Below, piece after piece: positions 1 to 5,752 of a stretch of DNA of 6,196 nt. A program made the translations under genes and the position numbers. How positions within the stretch are numbered: the stretch's first letter is position 1; each line of letters opens with the position of its first letter. Under the pieces are notes generated by a model. The model did no database searches. It saw nothing but the letters and a program-made list of their open reading frames with translations, and had not been told where the DNA came from. This stretch comes from a bacterium (GTDB lineage Bacteria; Chloroflexota; Dormibacteria; UBA8260; Bog-877), in NCBI GenBank assembly GCA_021817025.1, contig JAKAWF010000211.1, forward strand, positions 1-6,196, given 5' to 3'.

Positions 1-1863
1 GCTGATTCCATTGATCCCACCGCCATACATGGGCTGGTCATTGGCGTTGCCGACCCAGTCGGCCCCGACCAGGGTCGGCGTCCAGCCGACTGCGAGGTTG
101 TCCCGGAAACTGTTGGAGGTCCCGGTCTTGACCGCGACTCTTCGGCCCGGGATGACCAGGGGGGTGTCGGGGCCGAACGCCAGCAGGCGATTGCTGTTGC
201 GGGAGAGGATGGTGTTCATGATGAAGGCCACCTGCGAAGAGACCACCCTGCGCGTGACGGTCGGCGCCGAGTAGAGGACCGTCCCGCGCTGGTCGGTGAC
301 CCTGAGCACGAACCGGGCGGGGTGAAGGGTTCCCTGCGCCGCCAGCACGGACCCCGCCTGAGCCATCTCCCAAAGGGGAATCGGGTAGGCTCCCAGGGTC
401 AGGCTTGGACCGTACGAGGAGTCGGGGCCGTCCAGGGTGGTGACGCCAAACGCACGGGCCATCCTCAGGACTCGGGGAATCCCGGTCGCCAGTTCCACCC
501 GCACCGCGGGCACGTTGAGGGAGTTCCCGAGCGCGACCTCAGCCGGTACGACTCCGAAGTACTGCCCGTCGTAGTCGTGCACCACGTATGGGCCTCCGCC
601 GGGGCCCCCTGAGGGTAGGGTCAGGCGGTTGTCGAGGATCGGGGTGGTCATGGTGATCGTGTGCGAAGCGATCGCCGCGGAGTAGGTGAAGATCTTGAAG
701 GTGGACCCGGTCTGCCTGGGCACGGCGGCCATGTCGATCTGGCCGCCCGGCACATTCGGCCCGGCTCCGCCCACCCAGGTCTCGATGTCGCCGTTCTGGG
801 GGTTCTCCGCGACCAGGGCCCCGTCGGTCATGTGCATCGCGGCGCGTGCCGCGATCACCTGGCTGACCAGCTTCTGGGCGGTCTCGTTCAGGGGCAGGTC
901 CAGGGTCGTGTACACCCGAAGGCCCAGGGTTGGGTAGGAAGCTCCAAAGTGGGAGCGCAGCCACTGCTGTACCTGATCCATGAAGTAGGGGGCCAGGTTG
1001 GAGCCCGAGCCCGGATGCAGTGGCGTGGGGTGGGCCAGGATGGCGTTCGCCTCCTGCTGGGTGAGGTTACCCTGAGCGACCATCGCGTGCACCACCGCGC
1101 GCTGGCGCAGGCGGGCGCCGCTGGGGTTGGTCAGGGGGTCAAGGTAGGAAGGCGCTGGTAGCAGCCCCGCCAGGAGCGTTGCCTGGGCCGCGGTCAGCCG
1201 GCTTGCCGGAACTCCGAAATAGGTCTCCGCCGCTGCCTGCACCCCGGTTGCGCCCTGGCCGAAGTAGACGTCGTTCAGGTACTGGTCAAGGATCTGGCGG
1301 CGGCTGAGTCGGCTCGCGAGGTCATTCCCGTAGAAGATCTCCTTGATCTTGTAGATGAGGGACTTGTTGTCGCGCAGATACAGGATCTTGGCCAGCTGCT
1401 CCTCGATGGTGCTGGCCCCTTGATCCGGGGCCCGATGGACCGCGTCGTAGAAGGCGGCCTCGACGATCCTTCCCAGGTCGAAGCTCGGCGAGGTCCAGTA
1501 GCCGTGGTCTTCGATGTCCACCACGGCCTGCTGCATCACTGGGGATATCTGATCGAGGGGTACCGGGATCCGGCTGCCGGCCGGGGGATGCAGGTCGGCG
1601 ATCTCCTGTCCACCCTGGGCAAAGACCAGCGTGTCGGACGCAAACGTTCTGGCTGCTGCCGGCAGGGAGCTGTAGGAGTGGGCCAGCGCGGTCAGAGGGA
1701 CCGCCAGGAGCACCACCGCGGCCAGGGCCGCCAGCCCCAGCATGGCCACCAGGCGGGTTGGATGCGGCGCGGGGCGGTGCAGCCTGGCGCGAGCCCTGCC
1801 CGCTGCACGCTCCGCCAGGCGTCGGGCGTGGTCCCAATCGTGCTCGAACTGATCACGGATCAT
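1..1863 (-). CDS. Class A penicillin-binding protein (GT51 glycosyltransferase + transpeptidase), C-terminus cut by window edge
   Basis: Bifunctional peptidoglycan synthase that would polymerise glycan strands from lipid II and cross-link stem peptides on the outer face of the membrane. I translated the reverse strand directly: 621 codons are open to base 1 with no stop, so the C-terminal end is missing. A basic cytoplasmic N-terminus is followed by one membrane anchor (about residues 38-61). The GT51 domain covers about 95-245, with E118-D119, GASTIEEQ (149-156), YKIKE (171-175) and QILDQYLNDVYFG (190-202). The transpeptidase domain has all three active-site motifs: S387-TF-K390, S448-L-N450 and K579-TGT. 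The start is ATG at 1863, preceded on the minus strand by GAGGAG about 6 nt away. Transpeptidase motifs are intact, but several GT51 positions depart from consensus (see findings). The gene is divergent from the permease operon. The family is certain; which PBP1 paralogue it is cannot be told. Confidence 0.95.
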   Translation of the reverse strand, partial: MIRDQFEHDWDHARRLAERAAGRARARLHRPAPHPTRLVAMLGLAALAAVVLLAVPLTALAHSYSSLPAAARTFASDTLVFAQGGQEIADLHPPAGSRIPVPLDQISPVMQQAVVDIEDHGYWTSPSFDLGRIVEAAFYDAVHRAPDQGASTIEEQLAKILYLRDNKSLIYKIKEIFYGNDLASRLSRRQILDQYLNDVYFGQGATGVQAAAETYFGVPASRLTAAQATLLAGLLPAPSYLDPLTNPSGARLRQRAVVHAMVAQGNLTQQEANAILAHPTPLHPGSGSNLAPYFMDQVQQWLRSHFGASYPTLGLRVYTTLDLPLNETAQKLVSQVIAARAAMHMTDGALVAENPQNGDIETWVGGAGPNVPGGQIDMAAVPRQTGSTFKIFTYSAAIASHTITMTTPILDNRLTLPSGGPGGGPYVVHDYDGQYFGVVPAEVALGNSLNVPAVRVELATGIPRVLRMARAFGVTTLDGPDSSYGPSLTLGAYPIPLWEMAQAGSVLAAQGTLHPARFVLRVTDQRGTVLYSAPTVTRRVVSSQVAFIMNTILSRNSNRLLAFGPDTPLVIPGRRVAVKTGTSNSFRDNLAVGWTPTLVGADWVGNANDQPMYGGGINGIS

Positions 1864-1949
1864 CGCGTTCTCCTCGGTCGGCACCGGCCTGGCCACCTGC
1901 GGAGGCGGCCCGGGGCGCTGTCGGGGTACACCGGTTGCAACGCCGCAGA

Positions 1950-1970
1950 GGAGAGTGAGTTTCACTCTCC
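1950..1970. repeat. Perfect 9-bp inverted repeat, possible operator, in the divergent spacer
   Basis: The arms are GGAGAGTGA (1950-1958) and TCACTCTCC (1962-1970), separated by GTT. The match is perfect over 9 bp on each side. It lies 87 bp upstream of the PBP start and about 145 bp upstream of the permease start. There is no T-run on either side, so an intrinsic terminator is unlikely. The short centre and dyad symmetry fit a dimeric repressor or activator site (inference). No regulator gene is in the window to assign it to. Confidence 0.5.
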
Positions 1971-2012
1971 GTCCGGGGCCTGACCGCTCACGGCGCTCCG
2001 GGCCTCAGGGTG

Positions 2013-2034
2013 CCTGACCAGCTCGGTGGTCAGG
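2013..2034. repeat. Perfect 8-bp inverted repeat just upstream of the permease promoter, possible operator
   Basis: The arms are CCTGACCA (2013-2020) and TGGTCAGG (2027-2034) around a 6-nt centre, GCTCGG. The heptamer CCTGACC also occurs as a direct copy at 1979-1985, so three copies of the same word lie within 56 bp. The repeat ends 6 bp before the proposed -35 box at 2041. That is a typical position for an activator or repressor site controlling the rightward operon (inference). It could also fold as a weak hairpin, but no T-tract follows. Confidence 0.45.
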
Positions 2035-2040
2035 GCGAGC

Positions 2041-2069
2041 TTGCCGCGGGGGCCCCTGGTCTGTAGTAT
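2041..2069 (+). promoter_or_regulatory. Candidate sigma70-type promoter for the permease-amidase-DLH operon
   Basis: TTGCCG (2041-2046) and TAGTAT (2064-2069) are separated by 17 bp, and each matches the -35 and -10 consensus at 4 of 6 bases. The -10 sits in the only AT-rich patch of the spacer (about 2061-2082). Transcription would begin near 2076, leaving an untranslated leader of about 40 nt before the GTG start at 2115. I found no comparably good promoter facing left for the PBP gene. Confidence 0.45.
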
Positions 2070-2114
2070 TCCAGGAAATTTCGCACCCAGGAGCAGTGTT
2101 CAGAGGAGGGGGAC

Positions 2115-3596
2115 GTGACACTGATATCAGAGGAGCTTGCCGCCGGATCTCCGGGCCTGCGCCGGGGCGCGATCGGTCTGCGGGAGGTGCTGTTCCAGAG
2201 CATCACCGACATGGCTCCGGGAGCCGCCATCGCCGCCTCCATCCCTGCGGGGGTCGCCTTTGCGGGAGGCGCCCTGCCACTCGCCGTGATCGTGGCCATG
2301 GTGGCGTGCCTGCTCTGCGCCTCCTGCGTGGGGGAGCTGGCCCGGGAGCTTCCCTCGGCCGGCTCGATGGGGACGTACACCGCTCGCGGCCTGCATCCAT
2401 CGGTCGGTTTCTTGGTGAACTGGGGATACGTCGCGGTGGCTGGTCTCATCCCACCGTTGGTGCTGCTGCAGCTGGGCTACACCACGGCCTCCACCATCAA
2501 CAGTTACGACCACTCGTTCTCACCCAATCTGTGGTGGCTGTTCACCATCGCGGGCGCCCTGATCGTGCTGGCGGCGGGCTACTACGGGATCCGCACCTCC
2601 GCCCGCTTCGGGACCATCCTGGGGGCGTTTGAGATCCTGGTCTTCGTGATCCTGGCGGTGCTGTTCGTGGTCAAGGCCGGCCATGCCAACACCCTGGAGG
2701 TCTTCACCACCAAGTTCACGCCCACCCACTTCCGCGGGCTGAGCGGCATCATCGCCGGGTCGGTGTACACCGTGCTCGCCTTCGGCGGCTTCGAGGGGGC
2801 GGCGCCGCTGGCGGAGGAGGCCAAGGATCCTCGCAAGACGATCAGAAGGGCGGTCCTGCTGGCGACCCTGGGAATCGGGATCATCTACATCTTCACCACC
2901 TACGCGGCCGACGTGGTCTTCGGGCCCGCCCACTTCGCCACCTTCAGCTCTGCGGGACCCGCATCGTGGGAGGGGATCGCCAAGGCCTCCTACGGGGTGT
3001 TCTGGTTCTTCGTCTTCCTGGCGATCATCAACTCCACCATCGCCAACTCCAACGCGGGGGTGACGGTCTCCAGCCGCACCGCCTATGCGATGGGCAGGAT
3101 CCGCGCCTTCCCCGCCATCTTCGCGGCCGTGCATCCCCGCCACCGCTCGCCCCAGTTCGGGATCCTGATGGCCTTCCTGGTCAGCGTGGGGGTGGCGGTC
3201 GGCCTGGGCCTGCACTTCAACCCGTTCGTAGCCTTCTCGATGGTGGGCACTGGGATCGTGATCATCCTGGCCGCGATCTACATCCTGGTCGACGCCGCCT
3301 GCATCGGCTTCTTCCTCAAGACCAGGGGCACCTCCCTGAACTGGTTCTTGCACGTGGTGGTGCCGGTGCTGGGGATCATCGCCTTCATCCCGGCCTGGTT
3401 CAGCGCTGCCGGGATCCCGGTCTTCTCGTTCATCTCGCCGTTGCCGCCGCCGTACTCGTATATGGGCCCGGCGATGGGGGCATGGATCCTGCTGGGCCTG
3501 ATCTACATGGTCTATCTCTACTCGCGTGACCCCGAGCGGGTGACCCAGGTCGGCATGGTTCATCTGGATGAGGAGCCGATCGGGGTGGGATCCTGA
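2115..3596 (+). CDS. APC-superfamily permease (amino acid/amine transporter type)
   Basis: Secondary transporter in the cytoplasmic membrane that probably imports an amino acid, amine or related small compound by proton or ion coupling. The 493 residues fit the usual APC size and show about 12 hydrophobic segments, starting near 27-52, 53-75, 97-121, 138-158, 165-188, 208-228, 246-268, 288-308, 346-368, 372-400, 408-428 and 450-472. Family landmarks are SITDMAPGAA in the first helix (29-38), the ELARELPSAGSMGTY loop (74-88), and FGGFEGAAPLAEEAKDP in and after helix 6. There is no extra soluble domain. The start is GTG at 2115, placed 5 nt after a very strong AGGAGG (2104-2109). It is the first gene of the probable operon and is followed 67 nt later by an amide hydrolase. 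That makes an amide, or an amine-containing precursor, a reasonable substrate guess, but the sequence does not prove it. Confidence 0.93.
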   Translation: MTLISEELAAGSPGLRRGAIGLREVLFQSITDMAPGAAIAASIPAGVAFAGGALPLAVIVAMVACLLCASCVGELARELPSAGSMGTYTARGLHPSVGFLVNWGYVAVAGLIPPLVLLQLGYTTASTINSYDHSFSPNLWWLFTIAGALIVLAAGYYGIRTSARFGTILGAFEILVFVILAVLFVVKAGHANTLEVFTTKFTPTHFRGLSGIIAGSVYTVLAFGGFEGAAPLAEEAKDPRKTIRRAVLLATLGIGIIYIFTTYAADVVFGPAHFATFSSAGPASWEGIAKASYGVFWFFVFLAIINSTIANSNAGVTVSSRTAYAMGRIRAFPAIFAAVHPRHRSPQFGILMAFLVSVGVAVGLGLHFNPFVAFSMVGTGIVIILAAIYILVDAACIGFFLKTRGTSLNWFLHVVVPVLGIIAFIPAWFSAAGIPVFSFISPLPPPYSYMGPAMGAWILLGLIYMVYLYSRDPERVTQVGMVHLDEEPIGVGS

Positions 3597-3618
3597 CGGA
3601 CGGCGCCAAAGATCAACC

Positions 3619-3646
3619 CCGGCTGCCGCGGGGGACCGGCAGCCGG
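3619..3646 (+). repeat. Perfect 10-bp intercistronic stem-loop between permease and amidase genes
   Basis: The arms are CCGGCTGCCG (3619-3628) and CGGCAGCCGG (3637-3646) around an 8-nt loop. The stem is entirely canonical and nine of its ten pairs are G-C, so it should be very stable in RNA. It ends 5 nt before the GGGGGA that acts as the Shine-Dalgarno of the next gene and 17 nt before its ATG. No T-run follows, so it is not a standard intrinsic terminator. It may protect the upstream message, set differential expression, or be a DNA-binding site (inference). Confidence 0.55.
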
Positions 3647-3663
3647 ATAGTGGGGGACACTCC

Positions 3664-4686
3664 ATGAGCTCAGTCGAAGTCGTGACCTTGACCCAGGACC
3701 CGAAGCGGTATGCGTGGACCTTCGGAGGTGCGGAGCCGGTGGCCCGGATTCGCCCCGGGGCGGTGGTGGAGCTCTTCACCGAGGATTGCTTCGCCGGCCG
3801 GGTGACCAGCGAGCGCGACCTGGTCTCAGAGGTGTGCCAGTTTCCCTTCCTCAACCCTCAGACCGGTCCCTTCTACGTGGAGGGGGCGGAGGTCGGGGAC
3901 ACCCTGGCCGTCCACTTCATCTCCATCGAGCCGGCTCGCGATTGGGCGGTCTCCACCACCGTCCCGCTCTTCGGCGCCCTCACCGCCACCCACCTGACCG
4001 CGCTCCTCCACGAGCCCCTGCCCGAGGTGGTGTGGATCTGGGAGCTCGACCGACAGCAGCGCAGCTGCCGGTTCCGGGCCCACTCCGGACGGTTTGAGGT
4101 GGATCTCCCGATGGAACCCATGCACGGGACGGTGGGGGTCGCGCCCGCCAACTTGGAGGTGCGCTCGGCGCTGGTCCCAGACGCCTTCGGCGGCAACATG
4201 GATACCCCCGAGATGCGCGCCGGCGTCACCTGCTACCTGGGGGTCAACGTCGAGGGGTCTCTCCTCTCGCTGGGCGACGGACACGCCCGCCAGGGGGAGG
4301 GCGAGACCTGCGGGGTTGCCGTCGAGTGCGCCATGAACACGGTGATCGCGGTCGACGTCATCAAGGGCAGGCCCTGCCCCTGGCCCCGCCTGGAGTCGGA
4401 CCACCACATCTTCTCCACCGGATCGGTGCGGCCGCTGGAGGACGCCTTCAGGATTGCCCAGGCCGATCTGGTGCACTGGCTGACGGAGGACTATGGTCTG
4501 GAGCTGCTCGATGCGTATCAGCTGGTGACCCAGGGGGTTCTCAGCCCCTTGGCCAACGTCTGCGACACCAACTACACCTCGGTAGCCAAGTTCCCCAAGC
4601 GGTATCTGCCCGCCGGCTCCGCCATGGGGGAGACGCACGCTCACCTCCGGGAGCTTGCCTCGGAGTATCTCGGGGCTTCTCGGTAA
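3664..4686 (+). CDS. Acetamidase/formamidase-family amide hydrolase
   Basis: Cytosolic enzyme of the FmdA/AmdA family, which hydrolyses short amides such as formamide or acetamide to the acid plus ammonia. The product is 340 residues. Visible family features are FTEDCFAGRV (38-47), a conserved block FPFLNPQTGPFYVEGAEVGD (60-79), PDAFGGNMDTPEMRAG (172-187), and the signature SLGDGHARQGEGETCG (202-217) followed by VECAMN. These Asp, His and Glu residues are the conserved polar ones expected around the active-site metal or catalytic centre in this family. I chose ATG 3664 because it follows GGGGGA by 6 nt and family proteins start about here. An in-frame ATG at 3568 would overlap the permease gene and has no ribosome site. 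This belongs to a subfamily distinct from classical formamidases, so the true substrate may be another amide or a ring compound. The family call is firm; the substrate is open. Confidence 0.92.
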   Translation: MSSVEVVTLTQDPKRYAWTFGGAEPVARIRPGAVVELFTEDCFAGRVTSERDLVSEVCQFPFLNPQTGPFYVEGAEVGDTLAVHFISIEPARDWAVSTTVPLFGALTATHLTALLHEPLPEVVWIWELDRQQRSCRFRAHSGRFEVDLPMEPMHGTVGVAPANLEVRSALVPDAFGGNMDTPEMRAGVTCYLGVNVEGSLLSLGDGHARQGEGETCGVAVECAMNTVIAVDVIKGRPCPWPRLESDHHIFSTGSVRPLEDAFRIAQADLVHWLTEDYGLELLDAYQLVTQGVLSPLANVCDTNYTSVAKFPKRYLPAGSAMGETHAHLRELASEYLGASR

Positions 4687-4744
4687 GCTGAACCGGGGGC
4701 TGCGTCGAGGGGCCCTGGAGCCGCGGTAGCTGTGGAGGACGCGC

Positions 4745-5488
4745 TTGAAGGGTGACATGCGAGCGGAGACGACCTGGCTGGAGGGTTTCGGAGGCGACCG
4801 CATCGAGGCCTATCTGGCCGAGCCGCTGGACCAGCGACCCACCGGGGGGATCGTGGTCATCCATCACATGCCCGGGTACGACGAGGGGACCAAGGAGATA
4901 ACCAGGCGGTTCGCCGCCGAGGGTTACCTCGCGATCTGCCCCAACCTCTACACCCGGGAGGCTCCGGGCGCCAGCCCCGACGACGCCGCGGCGGCGGCCC
5001 GGGCGCAGGGCGGCGTCCCCGACGAAAGGCTGGTCGGTGATGTCGCCGCCTGCGCGCAGAAGCTGCGCCAGATGCCCCAATCCAACTCCAAGGTGGGGGT
5101 GATCGGATACTGCTCCGGGGGCCGGCAGGCATTCCTTGCGGCCTGCAGCCTGCCGCTTCAGGCGGCGATCGACTGCTATGGGGCCTTCGTGGTGGGCACC
5201 CCTCCGGAGGGGATGCCGCTCAAGGTGGGCCCCATCGCCGACAAGGCGCCCCAGCTCTCCTGCCCGTTGCTGGGACTGTTCGGCGCCGACGACCAGCACC
5301 CCTCGCCGGCCGAGGTGCAGGAGCTTGACGCCATCCTCACCGCCGCCGGCAAGCCCCACGAGTTCCACAGCTATGAGGGTGCCGGCCATGCCTTCTTCTC
5401 GACCGACCGTCCCAGCTACCGGCCCGAGGCGGCCAAGGACGGCTGGCAGCGCATCTGGACCTTTTTGACCGCGAACCTGGAAGCATGA
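4745..5488 (+). CDS. Dienelactone hydrolase-family protein (alpha/beta hydrolase)
   Basis: Soluble alpha/beta hydrolase of the DLH (carboxymethylenebutenolidase-like) family, whose members cleave lactones or esters with a Cys-Asp-His triad. The 247-residue product shows the nucleophile elbow GYCSGG with Cys123, an acid in GADD (best aligned Asp183), and His215 in GAGHAF. The usual DLH size is about 230-250. The segment before the first loop reads VVIHHMPGYDEGTKE (37-51). The Glu that primes the cysteine in classical DLH appears to be His41 here (see findings). I chose TTG at 4745 because GGAGG (4734-4738) lies 6 nt ahead. ATG at 4757 is the alternative, with a weaker AAGGGTG in front, and would remove four residues. 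The gene sits 58 nt after the amidase gene and 11 nt before the DUF6295-like gene, pointing to co-transcription. The reaction is unknown; it may act on an ester or lactone linked to the amidase substrate. Confidence 0.9.
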   Translation: MKGDMRAETTWLEGFGGDRIEAYLAEPLDQRPTGGIVVIHHMPGYDEGTKEITRRFAAEGYLAICPNLYTREAPGASPDDAAAAARAQGGVPDERLVGDVAACAQKLRQMPQSNSKVGVIGYCSGGRQAFLAACSLPLQAAIDCYGAFVVGTPPEGMPLKVGPIADKAPQLSCPLLGLFGADDQHPSPAEVQELDAILTAAGKPHEFHSYEGAGHAFFSTDRPSYRPEAAKDGWQRIWTFLTANLEA

Positions 5489-5499
5489 GGTAAGAGGGA

Positions 5500-5748
5500 A
5501 TGTGCACGTACCGGACCGAGCGGGTCAGCGTCGCCGGCAGCGGCAAGGGAGCGGGAGGGTGGTTCCGGCTCAGTGATGCCACGGTCTACTTCGACCACCC
5601 GGTCGATGCGCCGATGGATCATTGCCTGAACATCGACTTCCTCAACCCCGCGCTGGGGCCCTCGGCGCGAGTCGCGGTCGAGCTGGACCGAGACTCAGCG
5701 GCCGCCCTGGCGAGGGCGATAACGGAGATGCTGGGCGTCTCCAGCTGA
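5500..5748 (+). CDS. DUF6295-like small protein
   Basis: An 82-residue protein of unknown function that I recognise, from memory, as resembling the DUF6295 family. It has no signal peptide or membrane segment and should be cytosolic. Features are an N-terminal MCTY, a Gly-rich KGAGGWF (16-22), the block VYFDHPVDAP (29-38), and HCLNIDFLNPALGP (41-54), then a C-terminal amphipathic helix (about 65-79). Cys2, Asp32, His33, His41, Cys42 and Asp46 are polar or metal-capable residues clustered in the conserved blocks, so metal binding is possible but unproven. The start is ATG 5500, with GAGG at 5487-5490 overlapping the upstream stop codon. The gap to the DLH gene is only 11 nt, so translational coupling is likely. 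It is the last gene of the operon. Its placement suggests a partner or accessory for the DLH-like enzyme (inference). Confidence 0.85.
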   Translation: MCTYRTERVSVAGSGKGAGGWFRLSDATVYFDHPVDAPMDHCLNIDFLNPALGPSARVAVELDRDSAAALARAITEMLGVSS

Positions 5749-5752
5749 GCGG

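Noticed and set aside
1864..1945. Search for a leftward promoter of the PBP gene.
   Set aside because: TTGCAA at 1935-1940 resembles a -35 box but no acceptable -10 follows at 16-18 bp on the minus strand, so no promoter is called.
1322..1983. Open frames on both strands overlapping the PBP N-terminal region (minus 1322-1837, plus 1420-1983).
   Set aside because: Both are out of frame with the PBP, which shows continuous family motifs through this stretch; their translations are Gly/Arg/Pro-rich without domains.
3568..3663. Upstream in-frame ATG that would extend the amidase by 32 residues.
   Set aside because: It overlaps the end of the permease gene, lacks a ribosome-binding site, and the added residues are hydrophilic and unlike the family N-terminus.
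2520..3854. Long minus-strand open frame (444 codons) opposite the permease and the amidase start.
   Set aside because: It is rich in Arg, Gly, Asp, Glu and His with no recognisable domain, as expected for the antisense of a high-GC membrane-protein gene. The plus strand encodes a clear APC permease here.
4687..4744. Possible hairpin or terminator between the amidase and DLH-like genes.
   Set aside because: Only short imperfect GC pairings and no T-run; nothing stronger than expected for this base composition.
3826..4803. Minus-strand open frame (325 codons) opposite the amidase gene.
   Set aside because: Low-complexity composition and no family features; the plus-strand amidase is unambiguous.
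4541..5389. Minus-strand open frame (282 codons) opposite the DLH-like gene.
   Set aside because: An antisense shadow of a coding region with a clear catalytic triad on the plus strand.
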